In this document: in pieces, positions 38,221 through 48,225 of the stretch | Layout: each line of letters opens with the position of its first letter | How positions within the stretch are numbered: the stretch's first letter is position 1 | IMG/VR virus record: IMGVR_UViG_3300027754_000045 | Coordinates: 1 to 64,000 of that record | Length of the DNA stretch: 64,000 nucleotides | Origin: a virus | Direction: 5' to 3' (one strand) | Notes under the pieces: model-generated | Told to the model about the DNA's origin: nothing | The model's database searches: none | Seen by the model: the letters and a program-made list of their open reading frames with translations, nothing else | Position numbers and translations under genes: made by a program

Positions 38221-40637
38221 CAACAACACCAAATATAGCAGACAGCAGTACGTTTAAAACGTGGTTTGAAACCACTAATAGTATAATTGATGTTATTAAT
38301 GGTATTAGCTTATATAATGCCTTTGCTGGGGATGGTATAAAGATAACTTCTACTAATAATAATTTTACGTTTAGTCATTCTAATGCTGTTACTACGGGAA
38401 TTACATTTAGTGGATCTGTTTTGTTTAATGGTAGTGTGGATCTTGGATCTCAGGCAACAATTGGTGCACTTACTATTAGTGTGACTCCTAAAATTGCTGG
38501 AGTAACATCGGGAAATATTGTTATTATTAGTCCAACATTGGGTCTTACTTTAGCAAAAGCAGACAATGCTGTTAACGCTGAAGTTTTTGGAATAGTATCA
38601 AATCAAACAAGCACTAGTACTGTAGTTACTGTTGGTGGTAATATAAACAATACGTTATTCAGTAAAACTATTGGAAATTGTTTAGGAATTAGTGGTGCAA
38701 CTCTTATTCCAGGACAAGCGTATTTTTTAAGTCCAACAATAAGCGGAGGAATTACTACATTTGAACCAAATACTTATGGTTCTATTTCTAAACCTATTTT
38801 GTTGGGTATTACTGGTAATTCTGGATTAATATTACAACATCGTGGTATTCTTTTAGAAGGCATAAGTGCTGGCATCACTGCAGAACTAGACAATAAAATT
38901 ATTATCGAGATTAGCGGTATTACTAGTTCAAATATTGTGGATTTTGGGGGGATTACGTGTGATTATGATGCATCCAGACCAGTTAAAATAGGAGATCCCG
39001 TTATTTATTTTACCGACACTAGCAATCCTGATTTTAGTGATTACTCAATGAACCCAGCCGTACAGTTTATTAGAAAGAAATTTAGAGGTAAATTAAATAA
39101 TTCTACAAATTTAAATGTATATGTTCCGAAAAATGCACCAACAAGTGATAGTGAATATCTAGAGCAATTTACAAGTAATCATGTTTTAGGTTTAATATCT
39201 AAAATTCTTTCAGAAACAGTAGACGGTTCTGGAGTCATGACTAAAATTTTTGAAGTTACTACTATTGGTGGTGCATTTAATGTGAATATTAGTGATTTAG
39301 ATCCTTTACTTTATACAAATACTACAATTACTTCTCCTTTAGTTTATAAATCAATTAATGATGGTGGAGCGAATTTTGGACTCACCATAGCCACAGCCAC
39401 ACAGCAAGGAAAATTTTGTGATTATATAAAAACAGATGCTAATACTGCAAAAATAATTTTTTCCAGGGCACAAGCGTACAGTACTTCCAATCCTTTATTT
39501 ACCAACAGTTCTGGTGGTCTTACCTCAGGAACTGAATACGATAATTTGATTCCTAATGGTGCATTTAGTATTTGGCAAAGGCATGTTACTGGATTGACGC
39601 AGGGTTCATTAAATACATACTCAACTCCGTTTGCGGATAGATGGTTTATTGTTAAGAACGGCGTAACTGGTCTAACAGCAAGCATTACCAGACAGACATT
39701 TGATTCATATCAAACCGATGTTCCAGGATCACCGCTATATTTTGTGGATTGTAATTTTCAATATACTTCGGTTTCTGATTTAAAAAACAGACCAAAATTA
39801 GAAAATATTCAAAAAGAAGCTCGATTTCTTCAGGGACAAAACGCAACATTAAGTTTTTGGGGATTTGCTTCTGGCATAACTGGTTGTACTCTAGACCTTG
39901 TTTATAATCGTTATAAAGATCAATATACTACAACACTAGGCGTTACCACGGATTTAATGGCTCGTGAGTTGATTAACACAGAAACCGTATTAATTTCTCC
40001 TGGTGTATGGCAAGAATACAAATATACCTTTAGTGTCGGACCATGGAACACAATGACTACTGCAGAAAATGGTTGGTTTAGTATTGGGTTTGAGTTTCCA
40101 AGTTGTGTATCAACAATTAGTTTGGCTCAAGTTCAATTAGATTATGCAGGTAGCGAAGGACCAGTATTCTATGTTAGTCAAGATAAAGAACTTGAACGAT
40201 GTAAACCTTATTACCAACGATCTTATGATTTAGGTCAAACTGCAGGTTATAATTATTCTGAAAATAATTCAACAAAAAATGAATACACGATTCAGACAGG
40301 AAATCTTACTACTCAGAGTGTTTATTTTGTTAAATTTCCTTCCATGATGGTTGGTGTTCCGCAAGTGGCAATATACACACCAAACGGAATTCTTGGAGAT
40401 GCGTTTAATATTAATGCAAAAAGAAATATGGTAGATGTCAGTACTGGAGAACTTGTACTATATCCTTGGAGTGCTACTCAATTTTACAGGACTAGTAGCT
40501 CAAGTCAATACGGAAATATTACTACGGGAAATGTTAGTAAAAACGGAACAGAAATTGTTATAATGAATGGTGCTCTTTCCTTGGATGCTTTACAATTCCA
40601 CTACATAGCAGATTCGGATTTAAATTTAAATGTATAA
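38217..40637 (+). CDS. Tail fibre protein with C-terminal receptor-binding-type domain (806 aa)
   Basis: Residues 1-450 are Gly/Ile/Thr/Ser-rich fibrous beta repeats containing GITG-type phrases. The C-terminal ~360 residues begin NLIPNGAFSIWQRH, then ADRWFIV, a carbohydrate-binding-like jelly-roll layout common at fibre tips: LQGQNATLSFWGFASG, VWQEYKYTFSVG, AQVQLDYAGSEG and LERCKPYYQRSYD. Role: host receptor recognition (inferred). It is transcribed with the baseplate operon. Confidence 0.8.
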   Translation: MTTTPNIADSSTFKTWFETTNSIIDVINGISLYNAFAGDGIKITSTNNNFTFSHSNAVTTGITFSGSVLFNGSVDLGSQATIGALTISVTPKIAGVTSGNIVIISPTLGLTLAKADNAVNAEVFGIVSNQTSTSTVVTVGGNINNTLFSKTIGNCLGISGATLIPGQAYFLSPTISGGITTFEPNTYGSISKPILLGITGNSGLILQHRGILLEGISAGITAELDNKIIIEISGITSSNIVDFGGITCDYDASRPVKIGDPVIYFTDTSNPDFSDYSMNPAVQFIRKKFRGKLNNSTNLNVYVPKNAPTSDSEYLEQFTSNHVLGLISKILSETVDGSGVMTKIFEVTTIGGAFNVNISDLDPLLYTNTTITSPLVYKSINDGGANFGLTIATATQQGKFCDYIKTDANTAKIIFSRAQAYSTSNPLFTNSSGGLTSGTEYDNLIPNGAFSIWQRHVTGLTQGSLNTYSTPFADRWFIVKNGVTGLTASITRQTFDSYQTDVPGSPLYFVDCNFQYTSVSDLKNRPKLENIQKEARFLQGQNATLSFWGFASGITGCTLDLVYNRYKDQYTTTLGVTTDLMARELINTETVLISPGVWQEYKYTFSVGPWNTMTTAENGWFSIGFEFPSCVSTISLAQVQLDYAGSEGPVFYVSQDKELERCKPYYQRSYDLGQTAGYNYSENNSTKNEYTIQTGNLTTQSVYFVKFPSMMVGVPQVAIYTPNGILGDAFNINAKRNMVDVSTGELVLYPWSATQFYRTSSSSQYGNITTGNVSKNGTEIVIMNGALSLDALQFHYIADSDLNLNV

Positions 40638-40652
40638 AAATAAGGAAATCTA

Positions 40653-41819
40653 ATGGCATCTAATTCGTCTAGTTCGTTAAATACCAGAATATTTGCTCCG
40701 TATGTAATATTATCACAAAACACCTCACGTCTTTTGATAAAAATTAGTACTGGACAAGGTTATAGTATTGTTTCAGGAATTACATTAGGAGACGTTATTA
40801 GATTTGATCCTACTTTTAGTTCTGGTGGTTTAACAGGACAATATGTTAAATCACAAGCAAACACCGACGCAAATGCCGAAGTTCTTGGAGTGGTTGAAAG
40901 TATAGAAAATAATTCGTATACTGTTGTGACTCATGGTTCTATTTTATATCCAAATAACAGATTAGTTGGTCTTTGTGGTGCTAATGGCGGCTTAGATGTT
41001 TTATTTTTAAGTCCAGGAATATCTGGAGGATTAACGGGAACAGCAGAAGTTGGAAGTGTTGCTTCTATAGTAAAACCAGTTATACAAATTGCTCCCCATG
41101 GTTTTTATTATAATGCTGTTGTTGTAAATTATCTTGGTTTTAAGGTTGGTGGTTCAGCTGGAGGTCAGCAGGCGTTACTTGGATCAAACGAAAATGGTAG
41201 AAGTGTAGGAGAAATAATATGGGCATCAGAAGATGCTGTTTTAGAAGAAAATTGGATAAATTTAAGTGAAGATGTTCTTTTAGAAAAAGATAATTATCCA
41301 GAATTGTTTTCTATATACAAAACAGATAATGGTCCTTGGCAAGAACAATTAACTTTTAGTTCTACGCCAAATGTATATCTTCAAAATAAAAATACATATC
41401 AGATTAATGATTCTGGATTTAAAGTAAATTTTGGAACTGTAACAGAAATAAATAATATAGAAAAATCTATTATTATAACTCGAACTACTCCTAATACTAC
41501 AACGGTTTCGTTAGATAAACAATACGTTAATAATGTTGTTAACGGAGCAATAACTGATTTAAATTTTGTTTCTAAGAAAGTTTATAAATTTACTATACCA
41601 GCCGTAAAATCAGATATTAATCCAAAACAAAATGACGTTGTGCTTGTTCCTTATATTAATAGTAGAGCAAAACCGTTTATATTAAATTTTTCAACAAATC
41701 CTGTTTTTGATAATTTAACTATTGGTCAAACTCTTTCTGTGGGCAGTATAACAAATGTGGAAAATAAAATATTGGCAATGCAATATCAAATTGATCAATT
41801 AAATTCTAGGACAACATAA
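40653..41819 (+). CDS. Tail fibre/collar-domain protein (388 aa)
   Basis: The first ~170 residues resemble part of the upstream fibre (GDVIRFDP ... ANAEVLGVVES ... VVTHGSILY), suggesting duplication. Residues about 185-225 (VGEIIWASEDAVLEENWINLSEDVLLEKDNYPELFSIY) match the phage tail-collar pattern. The C-terminus ends in a coiled-coil-like segment (NVENKILAMQYQIDQLNSRT) suited to trimerisation. An AAGGAA site precedes the ATG. Confidence 0.72.
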   Translation: MASNSSSSLNTRIFAPYVILSQNTSRLLIKISTGQGYSIVSGITLGDVIRFDPTFSSGGLTGQYVKSQANTDANAEVLGVVESIENNSYTVVTHGSILYPNNRLVGLCGANGGLDVLFLSPGISGGLTGTAEVGSVASIVKPVIQIAPHGFYYNAVVVNYLGFKVGGSAGGQQALLGSNENGRSVGEIIWASEDAVLEENWINLSEDVLLEKDNYPELFSIYKTDNGPWQEQLTFSSTPNVYLQNKNTYQINDSGFKVNFGTVTEINNIEKSIIITRTTPNTTTVSLDKQYVNNVVNGAITDLNFVSKKVYKFTIPAVKSDINPKQNDVVLVPYINSRAKPFILNFSTNPVFDNLTIGQTLSVGSITNVENKILAMQYQIDQLNSRTT

Positions 41820-41821
41820 TA

Positions 41822-43168
41822 ATGAGTACTATTGGATCTAGTGTTGTTTCTGAATTATCATCAGAAAATTCTTCTGTTGGTTCTACTGGTCCTACTGGTC
41901 CTACTGGTCCTATTGGACCTATTGGTTCTGGTGCAACTGGTGCAACTGGTAATAGCGTTATTGGAATTAGTCTTGTTGATCGTTATATTATAACTACTTT
42001 TTTTGACGGAACTACTTACGGAACTTCAACACAAGCAATAGGTAAAACTGGGGATGGGCTTGTCAAATTAAATTTTTCTAATATTGGAACAGGTAATAGT
42101 TTAGGATATAATATAACAAATAATAAAACACTTGCTATACGACCAATAGTTTTTTTAGAAAACGAAAATTCAAAGTATAGCATAAACTTAAATTCAGAAA
42201 ATAATGCTTATGATATTAATTTAATAACTAATAGTTCTGGTATAACTTTACTTGCTGGAAGTTCATCAAATAAACTATTAACATTCAATTCTACGGGAAA
42301 ACCGCAAACACTAAACAATACATCTGTAAATGAATATGGTGTTAATTTTGTTTCTGCAAATATTTTTGAGTTTGTTCGTGGTGGTGGCTGGACTGGTTCT
42401 ACTGGAGCAATTAATTGTTTTGGAAGTGTTTCTGGTATTACTTGTATTTTAAATCCATGTGTGCCAGAATATGGTAAAATGTATGGTTCAAAATCTCACG
42501 TATATTATACTAATTTTAGAGGAATGACAGCTTCTATAGGAATAATCAACCCCCCAAACGACAAAAGGGTGTATGGATTTGATTTGTTCGTTCGTAATGC
42601 ATTAAATCCTACAAATATTTCTGAAAGGTTTGGTGACAACATTAAATGGTCTTTGAATAGGGCTCCTTGTTTTAGTTTTGGTGGTACTACTTGTGATTTA
42701 AAACTTTCTTTTTTTGGATTAGGAGGTTCTACTTGTTGGTATGGGTCGGCTGTTGCTATTCCAAATTTGAATAATAAAACTTGTCCTGGTCTTTCTTTGT
42801 TTGACTCTAGTTGCTCTGGAGATTCTAATTTTGTAGAAGCAGGAAGTGCTGTTCCTAAAAATATTAACGACATAGGAGCTTGCTGTAGTGTGGATGGTTT
42901 ATGTGTTGAAACTTACGCATCAGAGTGTTCTGGATTTTTCCATGGAGCAGGAACTACTTGCGGTAATATTAATAATTCTATTTGTAATAAAATAGGTGCT
43001 TGTTGTGTTTATATGCCTTCGTATTCTTGTTATGATTACTTAACTTGCACGGAATGTTTGGCTCTTGGTTATGATTCTTCTATTTCAACATTTTTTGGTG
43101 GAAATTTTAGTAATTGTAAAAATGTTAATTGTCTTGAGATAAGCAATAATTATTTTAATTTTTTATAA
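41822..43168 (+). CDS. Collagen-like, cysteine-rich tail fibre protein (448 aa)
   Basis: A short collagen-like tract (STGPTGPTGPIGPIGSGATG, about 21-40) follows an N-terminal helix. The middle is fibrous beta structure. From about 350 two cysteine modules occur: GACCSVDGLC ... C ... C, and GACCVYMPSYSC ... C ... C, each opening with G-x-CC. Such modules may form disulphides once the virion is outside the cell. Four neighbouring genes share this plan. Role is inferred: a fibre or adhesin. Starts 2 nt after the previous stop. Confidence 0.7.
   Translation: MSTIGSSVVSELSSENSSVGSTGPTGPTGPIGPIGSGATGATGNSVIGISLVDRYIITTFFDGTTYGTSTQAIGKTGDGLVKLNFSNIGTGNSLGYNITNNKTLAIRPIVFLENENSKYSINLNSENNAYDINLITNSSGITLLAGSSSNKLLTFNSTGKPQTLNNTSVNEYGVNFVSANIFEFVRGGGWTGSTGAINCFGSVSGITCILNPCVPEYGKMYGSKSHVYYTNFRGMTASIGIINPPNDKRVYGFDLFVRNALNPTNISERFGDNIKWSLNRAPCFSFGGTTCDLKLSFFGLGGSTCWYGSAVAIPNLNNKTCPGLSLFDSSCSGDSNFVEAGSAVPKNINDIGACCSVDGLCVETYASECSGFFHGAGTTCGNINNSICNKIGACCVYMPSYSCYDYLTCTECLALGYDSSISTFFGGNFSNCKNVNCLEISNNYFNFL
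41881..41952 (+). repeat. 9-bp collagen-coding repeats
   Basis: Tandem GGTCCTACT-type units code for Gly-Pro-Thr triplets; similar units occur at about 43235-43300 and, shorter, at 45626-45672. Prone to slippage or recombination between the fibre genes. Confidence 0.85.
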
Positions 43169-43171
43169 ATA
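43164..43171 (+). promoter_or_regulatory. Late promoter box TATAAATA inside the fibre operon
   Basis: An exact late element lies in the last bases of the upstream gene and just after, ending 4 nt before the ATG at 43176. Spacing is identical to the genes at 88 and 688. Confidence 0.7.
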
Positions 43172-43175
43172 TAAT

Positions 43176-45587
43176 ATGAGCAATTTTTATTCTAACAGTA
43201 CATTTAATATTAATTCCTTAGGTTTTGGTTTTGGTGCTACGGGACCAAAAGGACCTACGGGACCAACAGGTCCTACTGGACCTACTGGACCAACAGGCAA
43301 TAGTGGTATAGGATTAAAAAGAATTGATACATGGGTCACTAAAAATAATTCAGATTCAGTTACTATTGTTCTGTCTGACGAAACAAGTATTACTATTAAT
43401 GGTTTGTCTGGAAATTCGTCAGATTTTGATACTAATCTTTTTAATATAATAGGCAGTACTGCAGTTAGGTCATCATCAATAAATATTAATAGTAGTGTTT
43501 CTGGCTCTACTGCTTATTTTACTCCTTTGGCGGGTTTTGGTGAAATATCTCTTAGTAAAATATCAAACGATTTAGTTTTTCACGGAACTACTGCAACATC
43601 TGGTATCACTAATGTTATATTATACTCTAAGGGTAATACTTTAGCAAGTTTAATTGATTCTAGTGGAAATAATACACTATTTAAATATAATATTAATACT
43701 TTTGGTTCTACGACAAATTCTGTTGCAATAGCAAATTTATCTTCGTTTTTATTAAGAACATCTACTACAGGAATAACTAATCATAACGCAACAGCATCTT
43801 TTACTTCTGGAATTACTGGTATAGTTTCTAATTTTACCGATATGTCTGTTTACAACACAACTATTAGTAGTCAGGCTGTTGTGAGTAAACAATTTTATCA
43901 TAGTTCTAATCAAGACGTTAGATCTATTGTTAATTCTGCTGGTGAAGTACAGAACAGCGGAATAACTTCTTTTTTCAATACTATTTTTGCTAATATTTCT
44001 CAAGGAATTTCGTATGGATTTAGAAACTTTGGATCTTGTTTTTATAAAGGATGCAAGTGTTTAGACTACGCAACAAAAGAATATTGTGACACAATTGGCG
44101 GAACATTTTCCTCTTCTTCTCTATGTAGAGATATTGTGGGTAGTAGTCCTAATTCAACTGGTTCTTGTTGCCGAGGAATAACTTGCGTTAATACAACAGA
44201 AGCACAATGTGGTTTTGTTGGTGGTCACTGGGGTGGAAATAATACAAATTGTGCTGGAGCTTTTTGTGGAGGAGAGTTTACTCATATTGCAGCTGGATAT
44301 GATCATGCTGCTGTGGTTTATAAAAGTCCTAGTAATATAAATTATTTAATTGGCTGGGGACGAAATCTTGATGGTCAATGTAAAGGAACAACTTCCACTA
44401 ACGGAATCATTGTTAGTGAATCTGAAACAGCAATTCAACCACACGTAATAAAATTAAAGGGTCAATTTTTATCTAATATTAAAGGGGAAAGTTTGATATG
44501 CAGCGATTCGAAGACTGCGGTTATTAGTAATGATGGCAACATTATTATGATTGGAGGAAATACCGAATTAAGCCAGGCAAAGCTGAATCCAAACACAACA
44601 TTTGGTAGATCAATATATGGTACGTTAAATAGCAGTGGAACTCCTAATCTAGATCCTGGTTGCGTTAAAATACACGGAATTACAATAACAAATCCTACAC
44701 AAATTTCAATGTGGCACACAACTCATGCATTAATGCCTGATAAAACAGTTCGTACTTGGTGTGATCAAGGATATCAAGATGGTGCTTATAATGCAAGCAC
44801 TATGTTTGGTGTTAGTGGTAGAGGAGGAGGGCCTAATGGATTAACTGGATTTACTGCAGATTATGTTTATGCTGGACCATATGCAACATATTTTGCTCAC
44901 CAAAATGGAATGACGCATACTACGGTTTTTAACGAAACACCAGCGCAGTGCGATGGAAACCGCTTTGCCGTTGCTGGAGATAGATTGCAAACAAAAACTT
45001 GTGCAGGAGATGTTGCTGCTCCAGCATTTTATTATAATAGCGTTAATAATTTTCCTGGTTTATCTTTCGGGATACCTCTAGAATATTTTGGTAATAGTAA
45101 TGACTTGAAAGGAGTATTCAGAGTAAAACAATTTGTTGCTTCACGATCACAAATAGTTTGGTTGTCTTATGATCCTAGTGGTTCAACGAATTGGACTTAC
45201 ATCCAGAATCACCAAAATAAACCAGGAATGAAAGGACATTGTGGAGATGGGCGTGATGAGTCAGACAACGGAATAACATATGATGGAGATATTGCTTTTA
45301 CAAAATTAGCATCAGGAGCTTATCACATAATTGCCTTAAAGAATGACGGAAATATAATAGTATATGGAGAAAATGATTTGGGGGAATCTACTATTTCAGA
45401 TGAAGCGGACGAGGCTTCTAGAATTCGTGGAGTAAAATTTATAGATGTGGCTGCTACAGCTCATAATACATTTGTTCTTGGAGAAGACAGCATAATATAT
45501 GCTTGGGGTGATCCATTAACAAATTTAATTCAGAATGTGCCAAAAATAGAAGATATTCCAGCAATATTTAACAGAAGTCTATCATGA
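43176..45587 (+). CDS. Modular fibre protein: collagen, cysteine and RCC1 modules (803 aa)
   Basis: Order of modules: collagen tract (GPKGPTGPTGPTGPTGPTG, about 24-42); fibrous region; cysteine modules at about 286-365 (GSCFYKGCKC ... GGTF ... C, and GSCCRGITC ... GGHWGG ... C); then RCC1 repeats to the C-terminus (IAAGYDHAAVVYKS ... GWGRNLDGQC, LASGAYHIIALKNDGNIIVYGENDLGES, DVAATAHNTFVLGEDSIIYAWG). RCC1 propellers bind partners on their faces, so this may be the tip or a lateral adhesin. It has its own late promoter box. Overlaps the next gene by ATGA. Confidence 0.75.
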   Translation: MSNFYSNSTFNINSLGFGFGATGPKGPTGPTGPTGPTGPTGNSGIGLKRIDTWVTKNNSDSVTIVLSDETSITINGLSGNSSDFDTNLFNIIGSTAVRSSSININSSVSGSTAYFTPLAGFGEISLSKISNDLVFHGTTATSGITNVILYSKGNTLASLIDSSGNNTLFKYNINTFGSTTNSVAIANLSSFLLRTSTTGITNHNATASFTSGITGIVSNFTDMSVYNTTISSQAVVSKQFYHSSNQDVRSIVNSAGEVQNSGITSFFNTIFANISQGISYGFRNFGSCFYKGCKCLDYATKEYCDTIGGTFSSSSLCRDIVGSSPNSTGSCCRGITCVNTTEAQCGFVGGHWGGNNTNCAGAFCGGEFTHIAAGYDHAAVVYKSPSNINYLIGWGRNLDGQCKGTTSTNGIIVSESETAIQPHVIKLKGQFLSNIKGESLICSDSKTAVISNDGNIIMIGGNTELSQAKLNPNTTFGRSIYGTLNSSGTPNLDPGCVKIHGITITNPTQISMWHTTHALMPDKTVRTWCDQGYQDGAYNASTMFGVSGRGGGPNGLTGFTADYVYAGPYATYFAHQNGMTHTTVFNETPAQCDGNRFAVAGDRLQTKTCAGDVAAPAFYYNSVNNFPGLSFGIPLEYFGNSNDLKGVFRVKQFVASRSQIVWLSYDPSGSTNWTYIQNHQNKPGMKGHCGDGRDESDNGITYDGDIAFTKLASGAYHIIALKNDGNIIVYGENDLGESTISDEADEASRIRGVKFIDVAATAHNTFVLGEDSIIYAWGDPLTNLIQNVPKIEDIPAIFNRSLS

Positions 45588-46960
45588 GTATAAAAGGAAA
45601 TAGTATAATTACGGCAGGAACTTGCGGTTCTGTTGGACCAATTGGTCCTATTGGAAATACAGGTCCAAAGGGATCATTTAATTCTGCTACAGGTGGAATA
45701 GGTCAAACAGGAGCATATATTGATCAAGTTATTTCTGATTTAGAAAATAATACTATTACCTTTTATAGTTCTGATCAAAGAAATTGTATAAGTTTGTTTG
45801 GTTTTACTGGCTCAGAAACAAATACCTCAATTATCAGAGGTGTTTCTTCCTATATTAATCCTTTATATTTTTCTGCCTTATCTTCTATTATTGGTGGTTC
45901 TACCTTTGAGTTTTTTGGAATTTCTGGATCTGGTACAATTTCTGCGAATCTTTCTGCAGATAATAGAGAAATTTTATTATCAAGATCAGTATCATTTCCT
46001 AATATTGTATACGGAAACACCTCGTCAAATTTAATAATATACACAACACCTAGTTTTTCAGCAACAACTACTAAAATTGGTATAACTGGTGGAACCACAA
46101 ATCCAATTTTATATTTTGGATTAACTGCTCATAAAGGAGCAACCACAACAGACATAAATGTGTATTCTGATTTTACAGAATCTTATTATGAAATTAATTT
46201 TGGAATTACGTTGGGGTATTCTACTTCTGGTATCACTAATGATTCTGTTATTGTTGGAAATGATAATGGTGGATTAATACTAGACTTGAAAAATTACACA
46301 ACATACAAAATAAAAACCCCAATAGGAATTACTTCTATAATAGGCAATAGCCAATCAAACACATACCAATTTTACACCTTATTTATTGACGGTGCAGATG
46401 TTTGGAATTTTCCAAAAAATGTTAAATTTGATACAAGACAAAGTGGAATTAGTGGTCCTTGTTTTCTAGACGGAATGAATATAGTTAGTCTGTTTAGTAA
46501 TGATGGAGGAAGTAATTGGTTTGCTTCATTTGTTGCTAAAGGTGTCGGTGATTCAAACCTAACATACGATTATTCACAAATTGGTAGATGTACCAAAGAT
46601 GGTGTTTGTTTAGACCAACAAACAAGATTGTCGTGTAAAAACAATACTGGAACATTTGAATCTATGAAAATTTGTGACTCTAACGTATCTCATTGTGTAT
46701 TAGATTCAGTATGCAGCACGGATGAAGTAGAAACTAGTGTTTGTATAAGTCTTGGTGGTACTCCAGTAGCAAATTGTCCTGCTGCATTTAAAATTCTAAA
46801 TCCAACTTCAGTAACAATTGTACAACCAGAAACGTATAATATTACAGAAAAATATGTAACATATAAAAGAAATACAAAAAATAAAAAAATAAATAATAAT
46901 TGTGTTAGTATATGTTGTGATGGAATAGAACAATATTGTCAAAGCTTAGGAGATTGTTAA
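45584..46960 (+). CDS. Collagen-like, cysteine-rich tail fibre protein (458 aa)
   Basis: A short collagen-like tract (GSVGPIGPIGNTGPKG, about 15-30) is followed by fibrous beta structure and, from about 334, cysteine modules (GRCTKDGVC ... C ... GTF ... C and C ... C ... GGT ... C). Ends in a basic Lys/Asn patch and a final CC ... C. Similar in plan to the genes at 41822 and 43176 but lacking RCC1 repeats. Likely a paralog of those, diverged by domain loss or gain. Confidence 0.7.
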   Translation: MSIKGNSIITAGTCGSVGPIGPIGNTGPKGSFNSATGGIGQTGAYIDQVISDLENNTITFYSSDQRNCISLFGFTGSETNTSIIRGVSSYINPLYFSALSSIIGGSTFEFFGISGSGTISANLSADNREILLSRSVSFPNIVYGNTSSNLIIYTTPSFSATTTKIGITGGTTNPILYFGLTAHKGATTTDINVYSDFTESYYEINFGITLGYSTSGITNDSVIVGNDNGGLILDLKNYTTYKIKTPIGITSIIGNSQSNTYQFYTLFIDGADVWNFPKNVKFDTRQSGISGPCFLDGMNIVSLFSNDGGSNWFASFVAKGVGDSNLTYDYSQIGRCTKDGVCLDQQTRLSCKNNTGTFESMKICDSNVSHCVLDSVCSTDEVETSVCISLGGTPVANCPAAFKILNPTSVTIVQPETYNITEKYVTYKRNTKNKKINNNCVSICCDGIEQYCQSLGDC

Positions 46961-46961
46961 A

Positions 46962-48200
46962 ATGAGTATTCAATTTAGAGCAAGAACAATAACAAAAACT
47001 CTCGATAGTTATAGCCCTACTGTTTTAGAATCTGACATTGGGTGTTGTTGCCGAAGTACTAAAGCCACAAGTAATCAGTCATATCTAAGATCAAAATGTA
47101 TTTCTTCTGGTGGATATTTTACAAATGCTACTAATTGTGATGATTGTGATGATGATACTACTGCAGCATGTCCTGCCGCATTTAACTTTCTTTCTAATAA
47201 TTCAGGATCTTGTTGTTATTCTTATAAAGAAAATAATATATATTATTTTAATTGTGTAAATAAACAATCTGATATTGAGTGTTTAAATATTCACGAAGGA
47301 CGGGAAGAAGGTATTAAATATAAATTTACACCTAATAGTAATTGTGAAGATAATTTGCCTTGTACAATGAATAAACAATTAGGAAATTGTTGCACACAAC
47401 AATTAGACAATTCTGTTTTGTGCTCTATATCTCAAAGAAAACAGTGTAGTGGTTTTTGGTCTCGTAATGATTATATTCAATCCTGTTCTGGATCTACTCA
47501 TTGTAATGGCGTATATTTTTCTGGAGTTACCGCAGAAAGATCTTCAGCAATTGCTGTTTTGTCAGAACTACAATTATCAAATAATCCTATAGAAAAATTA
47601 CCAGAACCAAACAGCATTTATCAAGGAGGATTATATGTTGGAATATTTGTTCCTGGAACACCAATAAACTCGATAGGATCTAAAGTTTTTGGAAATCCTT
47701 TATCTGGTATGCCCAAAGAATACACAGCAAGGGGGAATACTAATAAAACAAAAACCTCTAGCTGGATATTAATAGCAGCACAGCAAGATTTCCCAGTTCC
47801 AAAAAATTGCAAAATGAGTTCAATTACACTTAACAATTCCTCTTACGACGGAGCATTTAATACAAATAAATCAACTTACGTAAAAGATGATTTGTATGAT
47901 AAAGTTAAAAATTTTTCATATAATGGATTTAATGATTGGTATATCCCAAGTCAGGACGAACTAGCATTTTATGCCAAAACTACAGTTAATTATAGTGATA
48001 TACCATATTTTATTAAATTTCACGAATCGTTATATCTGTCGTCTACTGTATATTCTGAAAACCAAAATCAAAGCTTTAAGAGTAATTATTTAGTATATTC
48101 ACAGAATTTTAATAAAGAAAATTATGGAGAAGTTTCTCTTGTTTCAAGAAATACTTTTGTAAATATTCGTCTTTTTAGAAGAATTTATTTAAAAAATTAA
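46962..48200 (+). CDS. Cysteine-module protein with DUF1566/lectin-like C-terminus (412 aa)
   Basis: It has three N-terminal cysteine modules starting at about 27 (GCCCRS), 83 (GSCCYS) and 141 (GNCCTQ), each with a later C ... GG/GF ... C. The C-terminal ~230 residues contain SWILIAAQQDF ... AFNTNKSTY and GFNDWYIPSQDELAFY (about 322-337), followed by LYLSSTVYSEN and VRLFRR-like end (VNIRLFRRIYL). This is the Lcl/DUF1566 pattern (DWYIPS-x-DEL), related to C-type-lectin folds such as Mtd of Bordetella phages. That points to a receptor-binding tip. No VR/TR template repeat was seen. Confidence 0.72.
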   Translation: MSIQFRARTITKTLDSYSPTVLESDIGCCCRSTKATSNQSYLRSKCISSGGYFTNATNCDDCDDDTTAACPAAFNFLSNNSGSCCYSYKENNIYYFNCVNKQSDIECLNIHEGREEGIKYKFTPNSNCEDNLPCTMNKQLGNCCTQQLDNSVLCSISQRKQCSGFWSRNDYIQSCSGSTHCNGVYFSGVTAERSSAIAVLSELQLSNNPIEKLPEPNSIYQGGLYVGIFVPGTPINSIGSKVFGNPLSGMPKEYTARGNTNKTKTSSWILIAAQQDFPVPKNCKMSSITLNNSSYDGAFNTNKSTYVKDDLYDKVKNFSYNGFNDWYIPSQDELAFYAKTTVNYSDIPYFIKFHESLYLSSTVYSENQNQSFKSNYLVYSQNFNKENYGEVSLVSRNTFVNIRLFRRIYLKN

Positions 48201-48225
48201 CATATATAACGTAGGAGTATATATT

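Noticed and set aside
41881-45672. CRISPR-like array
   Set aside because: The short repeats are in-frame Gly-x-y codons without spacers of constant size.
47900-48200. Diversity-generating retroelement target
   Set aside because: Although the domain is lectin-like, no second copy (template repeat) or reverse transcriptase gene was found in the window.
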